NCBI GenBank assembly: GCA_948146395.1
Contig: OX411543.1
Coordinates: forward strand, 48,584,517-48,648,516
DNA: 64,000 bases
Reading direction: 5' to 3'
DNA from: Fragum whitleyi
Lineage: Eukaryota > Mollusca > Bivalvia > Cardiida > Cardiidae
The notes under the pieces were generated by a model. That model had not been told where the DNA came from, did not search any database, and worked only from the letters and a program-made list of their open reading frames with translations. The position numbers were made by a program, and so were the translations under genes. Below, in pieces: positions 21,930 to 34,800 of the stretch. The number at the start of each line of letters is the position of its first letter. The first letter of the stretch is position 1.

Positions 21930-22310
21930 TTATCAAGAAATAACGGTAGATTATCACTTGATAATCTCACCGCAAAAGCAGTGAAATTATCAAAAACTTA
22001 TACCCTGCTTTTGTGCATTTCAACCTTTCTGACGTCATCTATGCAGGGCGAAATAAGTGACGTCACAATGAACGTTCCATAGCAATCACACGCAAAATGA
22101 TGCGCTTTAGGAAAATATATCCTAGAAATTTCACATTTTGCCTCATTTTTGCATTAAAGAAATGGAATAATTGTTTGGTTTTTTGAGTAAGATCGATTAA
22201 TATTTCATTGAGTGAACAACAAAAGCTATATTTTGTGAACATATAGCTTTTGTTGTATCTCAATGAAATATATATCGATCTTACACTGAAACAAACGATT
22301 ATCCTCTATT
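21930..22310. repeat. MITE with internal palindrome and two TGACGTCA motifs
   Basis: The left end has 'gattatcacttgataatctcac'; the right part is a long palindrome (about 22165-22300) with arms containing 'aagatcgatt-ata-tttcattgag' and 'acaaaagctata'. TGACGTCA-type sites lie near 22029 and 22060. It is related, inverted, to 15045-15375. Confidence 0.6.
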
Positions 22311-22858
22311 TACATTATGGTTTGTCTCCTACCAAAGGGTATATAATAGTTAACCTTTGTTGGATGAGCAGCTTGGAGAAATTGTCAAGGAAGTACAGGG
22401 ATGAATGCAGTAATAAATGAACGGTGTATCTTAGGAAATTGTCAATTGGTAACAAAAAATGTATGCCTTTGATGAGGTTCTTGTACTCATTACCCCACAA
22501 CTCAACTTATAGTCCCTCCTGAAGAGAAAGTTTATTATTACATTTTGTTGCAAGCAATTTCTTTATTGATCACAATGTTTTCCTTCCCAAAGATTTTCAA
22601 AAGTTCATGAACAATCAATTGGTTTTCTAGAATTTGTTGAAATGGTAACAGTCTAAAAAATCCATCATCTGGTAATGTGTTAATCTATCATCTGGTAATG
22701 TGTTAATCTGTCTTTCTAAAATTGTAAATAAGCCTAGGTTAGTGTACTTGTATCACAGTGTTGCAGAATACATTGTTTAATATGTTAAATTGTGTTTGTT
22801 ACTTCCTTTGGTAGTGAAACCAAACAAGTCCTCTGGCTGATAATGTTGGATGCAAAAA
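22311..22858. other. unassigned intergenic stretch
   Basis: No exon is recognised. There is a short direct duplication near 22665-22710 (atcatctggtaatgtgttaat, twice). Confidence 0.45.
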
Positions 22859-24053
22859 ACAAGAGGACCATGATGGTCCTAGATCGCTAACCTGAGTCTC
22901 TTTGATCCCTGGGACATTACATTAATCAAATAGGAAGATGTCAACAAGGAGATAATTTCAACATAAGATCAATACCATGAAATGTTTTTAGCCAAGAGCA
23001 AGACAGATATGCCTTTTCGCATGTAAAATGGGATGCACCGGGGAGGAGCCCAAATGTGAGCCCTGGTTCTTGATATGAACAATCTTGGTAGAGGTCCATT
23101 AGATGATGCTAGAAACTAAATTTGAAAGCTGTCTGCCTTCTGGTTTCGGAGAAGATTTTCTAAGATTTTCATTTGTTCACCTATCGTGCTCAGATGAGCT
23201 AAAAGGGATGCCCCCTGGTGGAGCCCAAATATGGCCCCAGGGTCTTAGTATGAACAAACTTAGTAGGGGCCCACTAGATGATGCTACTTTACAAATATGA
23301 AAGCTGTGTGCCCTCTGGTTAGGGAAAAGATTTTAAAGGATTTTCGCTCTTTGGTTCTATATAAAAAGGGTTGCGCCCTGGTGGAGCCCAATATGATCCT
23401 AGGGTCTTGATATGAACAAACTTGGTAGAGGTCCATAAGATGATGCTACATACCAAATATGATAGCTGTCTGCCTTCAGGTTTCAGAGAAGAAAATTTTT
23501 GAAGATTTTCATTTATTTACCTTGCACCTGGGCAAAGCCAAAATATGACCCCAGGGTCTTAATAAGAACAAACTTGGTAGAGGCCCACTAGGTGATACTA
23601 CATACCAAATATGAAAGCTGTATGCCATCTGGTTTCAGAGAAGAAGAATTTTTAAGATTTTCGCTCTTTGATTCTATGTAAAAAGGCTTGTGCCCGTGTG
23701 GAGACCAAATATGACCTGAGGGTCTTGATATGAACAAACTTGGTAGAGGTCCACCAGATGATGCTACATACCAAATATGAAAGCTGTATGCCTTCTGGTT
23801 TCAGAGAAAAAGATTTTTGAAGATTTTCGTATTTTCTCTCTTTTTGTAAAGGGTAAAGGGAAAGTTAAGGGTGGATTTCATTTATTTTATTTAACAACTT
23901 TGGTAGAGCTTGACCCAAGGAACATCCCTGCCAAGTTTCATCGAGATTGGCCCACTGGTTTAGGAGGAGAAGATGTTTAAAGAAATTGTGGACAACGGAC
24001 ATTCTACGATCACAATAGCTCACCTTGAGCACTTCGTGCTCAGGTGAGCTAAA
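22859..24053 (+). mobile_element. terminal-hairpin element, core A
   Basis: It starts with hairpin ACAAGAGGACCATGATGGTC and ends with the hairpin AGCTCACCTTGAGCACTTCG continuing GTGCTCAGGTGAGCT. The core is about five units (~145-175 bp) built on 'gaacaaacttggtagaggtcca' and 'gaaagctgtatgccttctgg'. A partial GGAC-like tract ('tggacaacggac') lies before the right hairpin. It has the shape of the bivalve tandem-repeat elements, and the ends would also suit a Helitron-like origin. Confidence 0.75.
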
Positions 24054-24444
24054 AAAGAGATATGACAAGGTTACAGTTTGTCAAGCCAACACCTGTGCAA
24101 CAACAACACCAAGGTGATGACAGTACCTCAGGTTTTCTTTGACAACAGCTTAGGTTCTAAAATTAGGGTCTGGGGCTGTACATGATATAATACAAAGTAC
24201 ACATCACCTGATCAGCTAGGAATGACTCTAGCCAGCCTACTCATTGATCTATGCAGTGTGTTCAGACCTCACTGTGACCCTAATAGACACAGACTGACTG
24301 AATCCGCCTCCTGTATAGTCTTTAGCTAGGTCAGAAGAGCTATAGGGATACTGGTTTTCTGTCTGTCTGGCATTCTTTCCATTATTATTTTATGTTTATG
24401 CTCTAGAGTCCAGTTTTTTGATCATCAGTTTTCCACAATTTTTG

Positions 24445-24780
24445 GCTCCACTGGCCGAAAGCCAGTCCAGTTGTTAACTTTTTCTTTAAAAATCTTCTCC
24501 TCAGAAACTACTGGATGAATTTCAACCAAACTTCACAGGAATGATCCTTGGGTGACCCTCTTTCAAAGTTGTGCAAGAAATTTGGAAACAATGAAAAACA
24601 TGGATTTAAAGGGGCGTGGCTTATTTCCAATTATGGTAAAAAGTAAGTTTTCTCAGATTCTAATTGATGGATATCAATCAAACCTTACATGAATGATCCT
24701 TGGGTGACCCTTTATATGTATTATATGGGCGGAGGTCATTTCTTTATATGATATATAGTGGAAACATTGAAAATCATTTT
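24445..24780 (+). mobile_element. partial terminal-hairpin element (CCACTGGCC type)
   Basis: It begins GGCTCCACTGGCCGAAAGCC and continues with 'aacttttctttaaaaatcttctcctcagaaactactggatg'. It lacks its own right end and abuts a second copy starting at 24781. Confidence 0.55.
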
Positions 24781-26268
24781 TAGCTCCACTGGCCAAAGGC
24801 CAGCGAGCTATTGTCATGGTGGGGTGTCCGTCGTGTGTCTGTGTGTCCATGCGTGCGTAAACTTTTCTTTAAACTTTTTCTCCTCCTAAACCAATGAGTG
24901 GAATTTGACGAAACTTTGCCAGAATGTTCCTTGGGTGACCCTCTTTTAAAGTTGTTCAAGAAATTTGGATTGACCCCCAAATATGGGCGTGGCAGGGCAA
25001 GGCTTATTTTGACCCCGAAATCTTTAAATGACATCTCCTGAACCAATGAGTGGATTTTGACAAACTTTGCCTGAATGTTCCTTGGCTGACCCTCTTTTAA
25101 AGTTGTTCAAGAAATTTAGATTGACCCCCAAATATGGCCTGGCAGGGCAAGGCTTATTATGACCCCGAAATCTTTAAATGACATCCCCTCCTGAACCAAT
25201 GAGTTGATTTTGACGAAACTTTGCCAGAATGTTCCTTGGGTGACCCTCTTTTAAAGTTGTTCAAGAAATTTAGATTGACCCCCAAATATGGCCTGGCAGG
25301 GCAAGGCTTATTATGACCCCGAAATCTTTAAATGACATCCCCTCCTGAACCAATGAGTGGATTTTGACGAAACTTTGCCAGAATGTTCCTTGGGTGACTT
25401 TCTTTTGAAGTTGTTCAAGAAATTTGGATTGACCCCCAAATATGGGCGTGGCAGGGCGAGGCTTATTTTGTCCCAAAATCTTTAAATGACATCTCCTCCT
25501 GAACCATTGGGCTGATTTCAATGAAACTTTACCAGAATGTTCCTTGAGTGACCCTCTTCTAAAGTTGTTCAAGAAATTTGGATCTGATTGACCCCTAAAT
25601 ATGGGCGTGGCAGGGCTTGGCTTATTTTAACCCCGAAATCTTTGAACGACATCTCCTCCTGAACCATAACGACAATTTTCATGAAACTTTACCAGAATAT
25701 TCCTTGGGTGACCCTCTTCTAAAGTTGTTCAAGAAATTTGGATTGACCCCCATATATGGGCGTCGCAGGACAGGGCTTATTTTCATCCCAAAATCTTTGA
25801 ACCTCATCTCTTGAAACATTGGGCCAATTTCAATGAAACTTTACCAGAATGTTCCTTGGGTGACCTTCTAAAATTGTTCAAGAAATTTGGATTGACCCCC
25901 AAATATGGGCATGACAGGACAAGGCTTATTTTGACCCCCAAATCTTTGAACCTCATCCCCTCCTGAACCATTGGGCTGATTTCAATGAAACTTTACCAGA
26001 ATGTTCCTTGGGTGACCCTCTTCTAAAGTTGTTCAAGAAATTTGGATTGACCCCCAAATATGGGCGTGGAAGGGCGGGGCCTTTTTTGACCACAAAATCT
26101 TTGAATGACATCTCCTCCTGAACCATGGGGCTGAATTCAATGAAATTTACCAGAATGTTCCTTAGATGACCCTCTTCTAAAGTTGTTCAAGAAATTTGGA
26201 TTGGATGAGATCCACTGAATCAATAAAATTCAGGTGAGGGGTTTAGGGCCATTCTGGTCCTCTTGTTT
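24781..26268 (+). mobile_element. terminal-hairpin element, core B
   Basis: It starts AGCTCCACTGGCCAAAGGCC and carries a GTCCGTCGTGTGTCTG tract near the left end. There are about nine tandem units of ~152 bp ('gaaactttgccagaatgttccttgggtgaccctct'), and it ends at 'gggccattctggtcctcttgttt'. ORFs of 60-100 codons here are translations of the tandem unit. Confidence 0.75.
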
Positions 26269-27475
26269 CAAAGTGATATCTAAATAGTTTTCTTCCTTGT
26301 AATTTTACATATTAGTTAAATAAGTTCATTTCTTCATAAGTCAGTTTCAACTTAGAAAAAGTTGGAATTCCTTCTGAATGCTGTTCACTTTCATAACCTT
26401 CTATTTTCAATATCTCTCTTTCAAATCTTGAGATTTTTAAGCCAGTGGAGCGATACAGGCCCTCTTGGACCTCTTGTTTCAGAATGTAATCGATGGATAT
26501 CAACCAAATTTCACTTGAATGATCCTTGAGTGACCCTTTATAAGTCTACCCAAAAATAATTGTGATTAAATGAAAAATATGTCTTATGAGAAGAGGTCAT
26601 TTCTCTATATGTTATATAGTGGAAACTTTTAAAAACATTTTCTCAGAATGTAACTGATGGATATCAATCAAACTTCATTGGTATGATCCTTGGGATACCC
26701 ATTATGATGCAGCCAAAAATCATTTGCATTGGATGAAAGATATGTATTTTATGGGTGGAGGTCATTTTCTCTATATGGTATATAGTGGACACTTTGAAAA
26801 TCATTTCAACATCAGTAGAACTCAAAATATCTAAAAAATTTATTCAAAACTTAGATTTGCTATTATAAGAATTTCAAGCCTGTGGAGAGACTCAAGCCAT
26901 TCATGGCTTTCTAGTTTACACATCTTCTCCTCCTAAACCAGTGGGCCACTCTTGCTGAAACTTGGCAGGGATGTTTTTTTGGGTCAAGCATCTTCCAGAG
27001 TTGTTCAAATAAATGAAATTGGACCTTAACTCTCCCTTAGCCCTTTACAAAAAGGGTTAAAATAGGACAAACTTCAAAAATCTTCTCTGAAACTCGAAGG
27101 CAGACAGCTTTCGTAATTGGTTTGTAGCATCATTTGTTGGCCTCTACCAAGTTTGTTTATATCAAGACCTTGGGGTCAAATTTGGGCTCCACCTGGGCGC
27201 AACCCTTTTTAGCTCACCAGCACAAAGGAGCAAAAATCTTTAAAAATCCTCTCTGAAACCAGCAGGCAGACAGCTTTCATATTTGGTATGTAGCATCATC
27301 TAGTATACCTCTACCAAGTTTGTTCATATCAAGACCCTGGATTCATATTTAGGCACCGTCAAGGCGCATCCCTTTTTAGATCACAAGCACAAATGGTGAA
27401 AATAGGAAAATCTTCAAAAAATTTCTTCCCTGAAACCAGAAGGCCAGCTTTCATATTTAGTCGTCCACAATTTTT
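26269..27475. repeat. fragments of several terminal-hairpin elements
   Basis: A right end 'ggccctcttggacctcttgttt' closes at about 26477. It is followed by partial 'atggatatcaaccaaatttcac' units, then an inverted piece of the core A element (26920-27475). The latter holds an uninterrupted 'ccctttacaaaaagggtt' at about 27040-27058. Confidence 0.6.
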
Positions 27476-28500
27476 AGCTCCACTGGCTGAAAGCCACTGG
27501 GGCTATTGCCATGTTGTTGTGTCTGTAGCGCATCCATGCTTCAGGTTGTAAACTTTTGCTTTAAAAATTTTCTCCAAAGAAACTACTGGATGAATTTCAA
27601 CCAAAACTTAACAGGAATGATCCTTGCGTCCCTCTTTCAAAGTTGTTCAAGAAATTTTGATCCAATGAAAAACATGGATTTAATTGATGTGGCTAATTTC
27701 CAAATATGGTAAAAAATGAGTTTTCTCAGATTCTAATTGATGGATACCAAACAAATTTCGCTGGAATGATCCTTGAGTGACCCTTTCTCAGTCCACCAAA
27801 AATTATTGTGATCGGATGGAAAATAATATATTTTATGGGCAGAGGTCATTTCTCTATATGTTATAGAGTGGTAACTCTGAAAATCATTTTCTCAGAATCT
27901 AACCAATGGATATCAACCGAATTTCCCTGGATTGATTCTTGAATGACCATCTTTCAGGTTACCAAAAATAATTGTGATCAAATGAAAAATAAGTATTTCA
28001 TGGGCAGAGGTCATTTCTCTATATGTTATATAGTGGAAACTTTTAAAATCATTTTCTCAGAATATTACCGATGGATACCAACCAAATTTCACTTGAATGA
28101 TCCTTGAGTGACCCTTTATCAGTCAGACAAAAATTATTGTGTTCGGATGAAAAAATATGTATTTTATGGGTGGAGGTCATTTCTCTAAATGTTTTATAGT
28201 GGAAACTTTTAAAATCATTTTCTAAGAATGTTATTGATGGATATCAACCCAATTTCACTGGAATGATCCTTGGGTGACCCTTTATCAGTATACCTAACAA
28301 TATTGTGATCTGATTAAAGATATTTACTTTAACGGCGGAGGTCATTTCTCAATATGTTAGATAGTAGACTTTGAAAATCATTTTTCTCAGAAAGTAACTG
28401 ATGGATATCAATCAAACTTCATTGGATTGATCCTTGGATACCCATTATGATGCAGCCAAAAATTATTCTGATTGGGTGAAAAATGAGCTCAAGCCATTCA
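27476..28500 (+). mobile_element. terminal-hairpin element, core C
   Basis: It starts AGCTCCACTGGCTGAAAGCC. The core has about six units of ~150-160 bp ('cagaatctaattgatggatatcaaccaaatttc', 'ggaggtcatttctctatatgtta'). The right end is eroded ('aagccattcatggctttcc'). Confidence 0.6.
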
Positions 28501-28638
28501 TGGCTTTCCAGTTTAAAAATCTCCTCCTAAACCTGTGGGCCAATCTTGCTGAAACTTGGTTGGGATGTTTCTTGGGTCAAGCTCTACCAGAGTTGTTCAA
28601 ATAAATGAATCCACCCTTAACTCTCCCTCAACATTTAC

Positions 28639-30957
28639 AACAAGAGGGCCATTGGCCCTAAAGCGCTCACCTGATGCATGGCTAAACAAAAGTCAAAGAG
28701 ACCAAGAAATGAACATTTCAGTTAAAAATGTTGCCTCTAAAGTACTAAAAAACGTTTTTGACCCTCTATCAAACTTGTGTAAGATTTCAAGGCAATTTCA
28801 AACTTGACCTAGGTTTCATACAAACATATTGACCAAGTTTCAAGATATTTGAGTAAACATGTTTTCTTTTTTTAAGATTTGACCCCTTGACCCCAATTTT
28901 GACCCCACTTGACCCAATTTTGAACATGACTGAGATTTGATGGAGACAAACATGCTTCAAGACATTTGGACCAAAGATGTGGCCTCAGGAGTGCACGCAA
29001 TGTTTTTCTAAGATTTGACCCAGTGACCCCATTTTTGACCCCACTTGACCCAATTTTGAACATGGTTGAGATTTGAAGGAGACAAACATTCTGACCAAGT
29101 TTCAAGACATTTGGACCAAAAATATGACCTCTAGAGTACACACAAGGTTTTTCCAAGATTTGAACCCTTGACCCCATTTTTGACCCCACTTGACCGAATT
29201 TGAACTTGACCGAGATTTGATGGAGATATACATTCTGACCAAGTTTCAAGACGTTTGGACCAAAAATGTGTCCTCTAGAGTGCGCACAAGGTTTTTCTAA
29301 AATTTGACCCCTTGACCCCATTTTTGACCCCACTTGACCCAATTTCAAACTTGACCAAGATTTGATGGAGACAAACATTCTGACCAAGTTTCAAGACCTT
29401 GAGACCAAAAATATGGCCTCTAGAGTGCACACAAGGTTTTTCTAAGATTTGACCCCTTGACCCCATTTTTGACCCCACTGGACCCAATTTTGAAATTGAC
29501 CGAGATTTGATGGAGACAAACATTCTGACCATGTTTCAAGACATTTGGGCCAATAATGTGGCCTCTAAAGTGCGAACAAGGTTGTTCTAAGATTTGACCC
29601 CTTGACCCCATTTTTGACCCCACTTGACCCAATTTCAAACCTGGCTGAGATTTGATGGAGACAAAAATTCTGACTGAGTTTCAAGACATATGGACCAAAA
29701 ATATGGCCTCTAGATTGCACACAAGATTTTTCAAGATTTGACCCTTTGCCTCATTTTTGACCCCACTTGACCCAATTTCAAACGTGACCGAGATTTGATG
29801 GAGACAAACATTCTGCCCAAGTTTCATGACATTTGGACCAAACATATGGCCTCTACAGTGCACACAAGGTTTTTCTTAGATTTGACCCTTAGACCCAATT
29901 TTTGACCCCACTTGACCCATTTCTAAACTTAACCGAGGTTTGATGGAGACAATTATTGTGACCAAGTTTCAAGACATTTGGACCAAAAGTATGGCCTTTA
30001 GAGTGCACACAAGGTTTTTCTTAGATTTGACCCCTTGACCCCATTTTTGACCCCACTTGACCCGATTTCAAACCTGGCTGAGATTTGATGGAGACAAACA
30101 TTCTGACCAAGTTTCAAGACGTTTGGACCAAAAATATGGCCTCTAGAGTGCACACAAGGTTTTTCTTAGATTTAACCCTTTGACCCCAATTTTTGACCCT
30201 ACTTGATCCATTTTTAAACTTTACTGAGATTTGATGGAGACAAACATTGTGACCAAGTTTCAAGACATTTGGACCAAAAATATGGCCTTTAGAGTGCACA
30301 CAAGGTTTTTCTAAGATTGACCCCTTGACCCCATTTTTGACCCAACTTAACCCAATTTCAAACTTGGCCGAGAATTGATGGAGACAAACATTCTGACCAA
30401 GTTTCAAGTCATTTGGGCCAAAAATATGGCCTCTAGAGAGCACACAAGGTTTTTTAAGAATTGCCCCCTTGACCCCATTTTTGACCCTACTTGACCCAAT
30501 TTCAAACTTGACTGAGATTTGATGGAGACAAACATTCTGACCAAGTTTCAAGAGGTTTGGACCAAAAATATGGCCTTTAGAGTGCACACAAGGTTTTTCT
30601 AAGATTTGACCCCATTTTTGACCCCACTTGACCCAATTTCAAACTTGACCAAGATTTGATGGAGACAAACATTCTGACCAAGTTTCAAGACATTTGGGCC
30701 ACAAATATGGGCTCTAGAGTGCACACAAGGTATTTCTAAAATTTGACCCTTTGACCCCATTTTTGACCCCACCTGACCCAATTTCGAACTTGACCGAGAT
30801 TTGATGGTGACAAACATTCTGACCAAGTTTCAAGACATTTGGGCCAAAAATGTGGCCTCTAGAGTGCACACAAGGTAAAGTTTGATGACGGACGACGGAC
30901 GCCGGACAGCAGCCCATCACAATAGCCCACCTTGCGCACTTCGTGCTCAGGTGAGCT
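28639..30957 (+). mobile_element. terminal-hairpin element, core D (~14 tandem units)
   Basis: It starts ACAAGAGGGCCATTGGCCCT and ends in the hairpin GCCCACCTTGCGCACTTCG continuing GTGCTCAGGTGAGCT. In between lie about 14 units of ~144-146 bp based on 'gaccaagtttcaagacatttggaccaaaa' and 'tgaccccatttttgaccccacttgac'. A GGACGACGGACGCCGGAC tract precedes the right end. It interrupts an older element at 28639/30958; the matching uninterrupted sequence is seen at 27040-27060. Long minus-strand ORFs with KLGQVGSKMGS motifs are only the tandem unit read in frame. Confidence 0.8.
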
Positions 30958-31122
30958 AAAAAGGGTGAAAGTACAAAAATCTTCAAAAAGTTTCTTCCAT
31001 GAAATCAGAAGGCAGACAGCTTTCATATTTAGTATGAAGAATCAACATGTGGAACTCAACAAAGTTTGTTCATATCAAAACCCTTGGGTTACATCTGAGC
31101 TCCACTTAGGCACATCCCTTTT

Positions 31123-31465
31123 TAGTTCCACTGGCCAAAAGGCCAGCGGGCTGTTGTCATGGCAAGGTGTCCGTCGTCCATGTCTGTCTGTACGTACGTC
31201 CGTAAACTTTTACTTTAAAAATCTTTTCCACATAAAGTACTGGATGGATTTCAATCACACTTCACAGGAATGTTCCTTGGGTGACCCTCTATCAGATTCC
31301 TTTAAAGAACCTGATAAACATTCTGACCAAGTTTCATGAAGATCGAACCATATTTGTGGCCCCTAGAGTGTAAACACTTCAGTTGTTGATGTCTTAAGAT
31401 GCACAACAGACAGTGGACATCCAATGAATGAAAAAGCTCGCCTTAAGCAAATTATGCTCAGGTAA
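31123..31465 (+). mobile_element. short terminal-hairpin element
   Basis: It starts AGTTCCACTGGCCAAAAGGCC with a GTCCGTCGTCCATGTCTGTC tract and ends at the worn hairpin 'agctcgccttaagcaaattatgctcaggtaa'. It has only one or two core units, so it is a deleted copy combining the left end of the CCACTGGCC type and the right end of the GGTGAGCT type. Confidence 0.6.
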
Positions 31466-31774
31466 GATAAAGATTACGAAAAAAAGTTTAGAGCGCTTTT
31501 CTTATCATATCCATAAAGTCAGGCATGTGGAGCAAATTTGGCACTCAAGCACCTTTAGTTTACCAAATTCACAACTGGATTAGTGGATCTTTATATGAGG
31601 GCTCTATTATTTGCACAATTAACTTGAGGAATTGTAGTATTTTATTTTATATAATATGAGATTGATGCTTTAGAAAGTCTTGGCACCATAGTACTTTTAT
31701 AGTAAAAGTCAATAATGTAAAATCAACGAATGTAGAAATAAAATTTATAAGAATAGATATACATAAAACACATA

Positions 31775-31780
31775 TTTATT
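31775..31780 (-). promoter_or_regulatory. poly(A) signal of the LRRC61-like gene
   Basis: AATAAA on the - strand (TTTATT on +), about 32 bases past the LRRC61 stop codon. It is the first such hexamer downstream, implying a very short 3' UTR. Confidence 0.65.
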
Positions 31781-31811
31781 AAACTATGATATATACAGAA
31801 AGTTTAATCTG

Positions 31812-31885
31812 TCAAGTATTGCTTGACAATTTCTCAAGTTTATTGTCCGCATGTGATGATAGTCTTTTACAGGAGGCTAGAAGAT
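31812..31885 (-). CDS. LRRC61: LRRC61-like exon 8 (terminal)
   Basis: It follows the acceptor 'ttttatttccag' and encodes DLLASCKRLSSHADNKLEKL to a TGA at 31814-31812. It fits the helical C-terminal tail of vertebrate LRRC61 (E/D-L-L..C..L...A...L). It enters in phase 1. Confidence 0.85.
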
Positions 31886-34800
31886 CTGGAAATAAAAGAT
31901 AAAGTGTGCAGATGAAAAAAAATGTGTTGAGCATAAAAAGTCCTATATAAAATTACCTGAGGATAGAAAATTCATTAAGATTGGTCTAATTTGAAAGAGG
32001 TTGTAGAGGTACAGATAAGAGGGGGTATCACCAGTGTAAAATCTTTATTTCTCATTAAAACCCTACATTGTGGGTACTCATTTAAATTGAGTCAACGACA
32101 CACTTTAATGAGTATCCACAATATAGGATTTGTGCAAGTATTATTGAAATAATTGAATTTGAAATCCAAAATACCCCCTTTTCTGTAGCTCTGGTTGTAG
32201 TAAATATTAAAATGGGCTTGAATTTTAAAATGTGTTTGTTTTTGTGGCAGAAAATATTGTAGGTAATGGATAAGTTTGTTACAGCTTTTCCCTTGAAGTT
32301 GAAAGTTGGAATTGATCAATTGTTATAATATGACTTACGTCGCGGGAGTTAAATAAACCCTTTGAATATTTTTTATATTAAACGGGTGTCATTACACTAG
32401 TGGAATAAATATGCAAATGAACTCAGAGCGAATAGCAACGCGATTTTGTATTCGCGAAAATGTCGTCATAATGTGTACATAGTGACGTCAGTTTTAAACG
32501 GCGTTATAAGTTTAGCGGAAAATAGAAACTTTGAATTTCAAGATTTTTTACTATTTTTCACAACTCAACATAGCCTTGTTTTTATCTGTTTATAGATGAC
32601 TGGTTTTATAAATTCAGTATTTCATGACCACTCATTTAATATCCTCTATATATGAAACAATATAAACCATACAGACATTTTAAGTCTTGTGCACGGCAGT
32701 AAGTTCAGTAAGTGTAAATGTGTAAGGCATTACTAATAATAAATGGCAAAAAACTATCTTAATTCTTGTTCAGCCGAATTCAAATTTTGTTTCAAACAAA
32801 TAGGTTGGTTATTTTTTGGGTTATCGTACTTTGCAATGACTTATTTTTGCCAATTTTACCCAAAATGTATTTACTATTACATGTTGTTTTATTTTGGTTT
32901 GTCATATTTTCAAGGCAGTGACATATAATTTTTTGGTTGATCCATCAAATTACCAAATATAGAAATTACACTAAATCCAGCCCTGCTTTCAAGGTGAAAG
33001 TGTTAGCCAAGCCTTTACAGTGTTTATTCTAGGAAAGGGGAATGGTGGGTTCCCCAACTTTTTTCAAAGATCCCCCATATTTTCAAAATTAATGGGGGAT
33101 TATTTTCCTTTATACAAAGAGCAAGAAATGCTGATGAATACCAAAGAATTCTCACTTATCTAGATTTTGCACTGAAATCCCCCACATTTCTAAAATCCTA
33201 GAATAAACACTGAGCATAACCTCACTTTGCATATGTACTTGCAAGCAAAAGGAAATAGATATAGGAGATACAGATAAGAGGGGATATTTCTAGTCTAAAA
33301 TCTCATTGAAACCCTATGTTGTGGGTACTCATTTGAATTGTCTCATAGAGACAATTCTAATGAGTATCCATAATATTGGATTTGTGCATATTTTAACCCC
33401 TCTATCTGTAGCTCTAAGATACCATATTTAAAATTTCTCAAATAGTTTTGCGACCAGACCACAAGGTTGTATTCTATTTGTACCCAGGTTTGATCCCCGA
33501 TGGCGCCACTCATTTTTTCTGACTATTTGTCTCTGACAAATGGGTTGATAATTGTAGACCTATGTAAGATAGTAGCTGGAGGCTAGGAAAGGATGTGATG
33601 GTAGTACTGGTGAGAGAAATACTAGGAATCTATTGGTCCAGCCGCCGCGATATAACTGAAAAATGTTGAAAGCGGCGTATAACTCCATTCAATCAATCTA
33701 TTTGTACCTTCCAACTGTTGTTGTGCATCTCCTAGCATGGTCTGTTCAAATCTGCGGGGTGGATCCCAGTAATCTACTGGTACCCAGTCTGTGGACTGTA
33801 AATCTGCTGACTCATCATTGAAACTTCCTCTCTCTGTAAATCATGGAGAAACTTGTTTATAATAAGACAAATGTGAGGACATTGACTGAAGGAGGGCAGC
33901 TAGAGACCTGCTCTCTGGTTAATCAGACATCCTGGACGGTTTTGTTCAAGAATTTGAACTTTCAAAGGGTTTGTCTTGTTGGTGCAGGAGTGGTTTCTTG
34001 CCTTGTTTGAGTTTTTACTAAATGCACTACTTTATATATCCTTTTGTTGCTGTTGTTGCCGGTTTTGCTATTTTTTAACCATTCAAATGATAATATTTAC
34101 ATTATTGAAAGCCAAAAGCCATTTACAAGAGGCGTTACATGTTTTGCATAATACGTCAATAAATTTCTAGAAAATTTGTCAATTTATCACACAAATTTGG
34201 GTCATTTTATAAATAGAATATCATAATTGTGTTCATAAAATACAAAATTTATTAAAATCATCATCTAAAACAGATAAAAACACGGCACATCCTCATTTTA
34301 TATGTTTATAGATGACTCATTTAATAAATTTGTTATTTCATGACCACTCATACAATATCCTCTCTATGATTCATGAGAAGATCAATCTATCTTTATCTAG
34401 CATACACCACCAACAACAACAAATTACACAATGTTGTCAGGGTTATGTAAGTTCATGAAGTGAAATATACATCATTTTAAGAACAACAATCTTGGTGAAC
34501 AAAATACAAATTTGTTATATTGGAATACAAAATCCCAAGAAAACATATAATTTTGCATGTCTATAAATCCACCTTGTGCATCAAGAGAATAACCATTACA
34601 TTCTTTGCATAACAAAATGACAATCTTTACATAAGTTTCTGGTATTTCTTGAAATATGCATATCAAAATAGTCAAAATCATAGAAGTGAAGTACCTGCAA
34701 GCCTTTGATCTATTTCTTTCATCATTTTGAACACATCACTTCCAGGTCCTTTAACCCTTTCTCCTGGAAAGGTAAGTAGATAAAAAATATCAAGATCACA

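Noticed and set aside
24780..25572. Minus ORFs of 88-100 codons with repeated 'FWQSFVKIHSLVQEG' phrases
   Set aside because: Translation of the ~152 bp tandem core; no start, splice or family support.
28872..30986. Long minus-strand ORFs (up to 171 codons) with KLGQVGSKMGSRGQ motifs
   Set aside because: They are in-frame translations of the ~145 bp tandem unit of a mobile element; frames shift whenever unit length changes.
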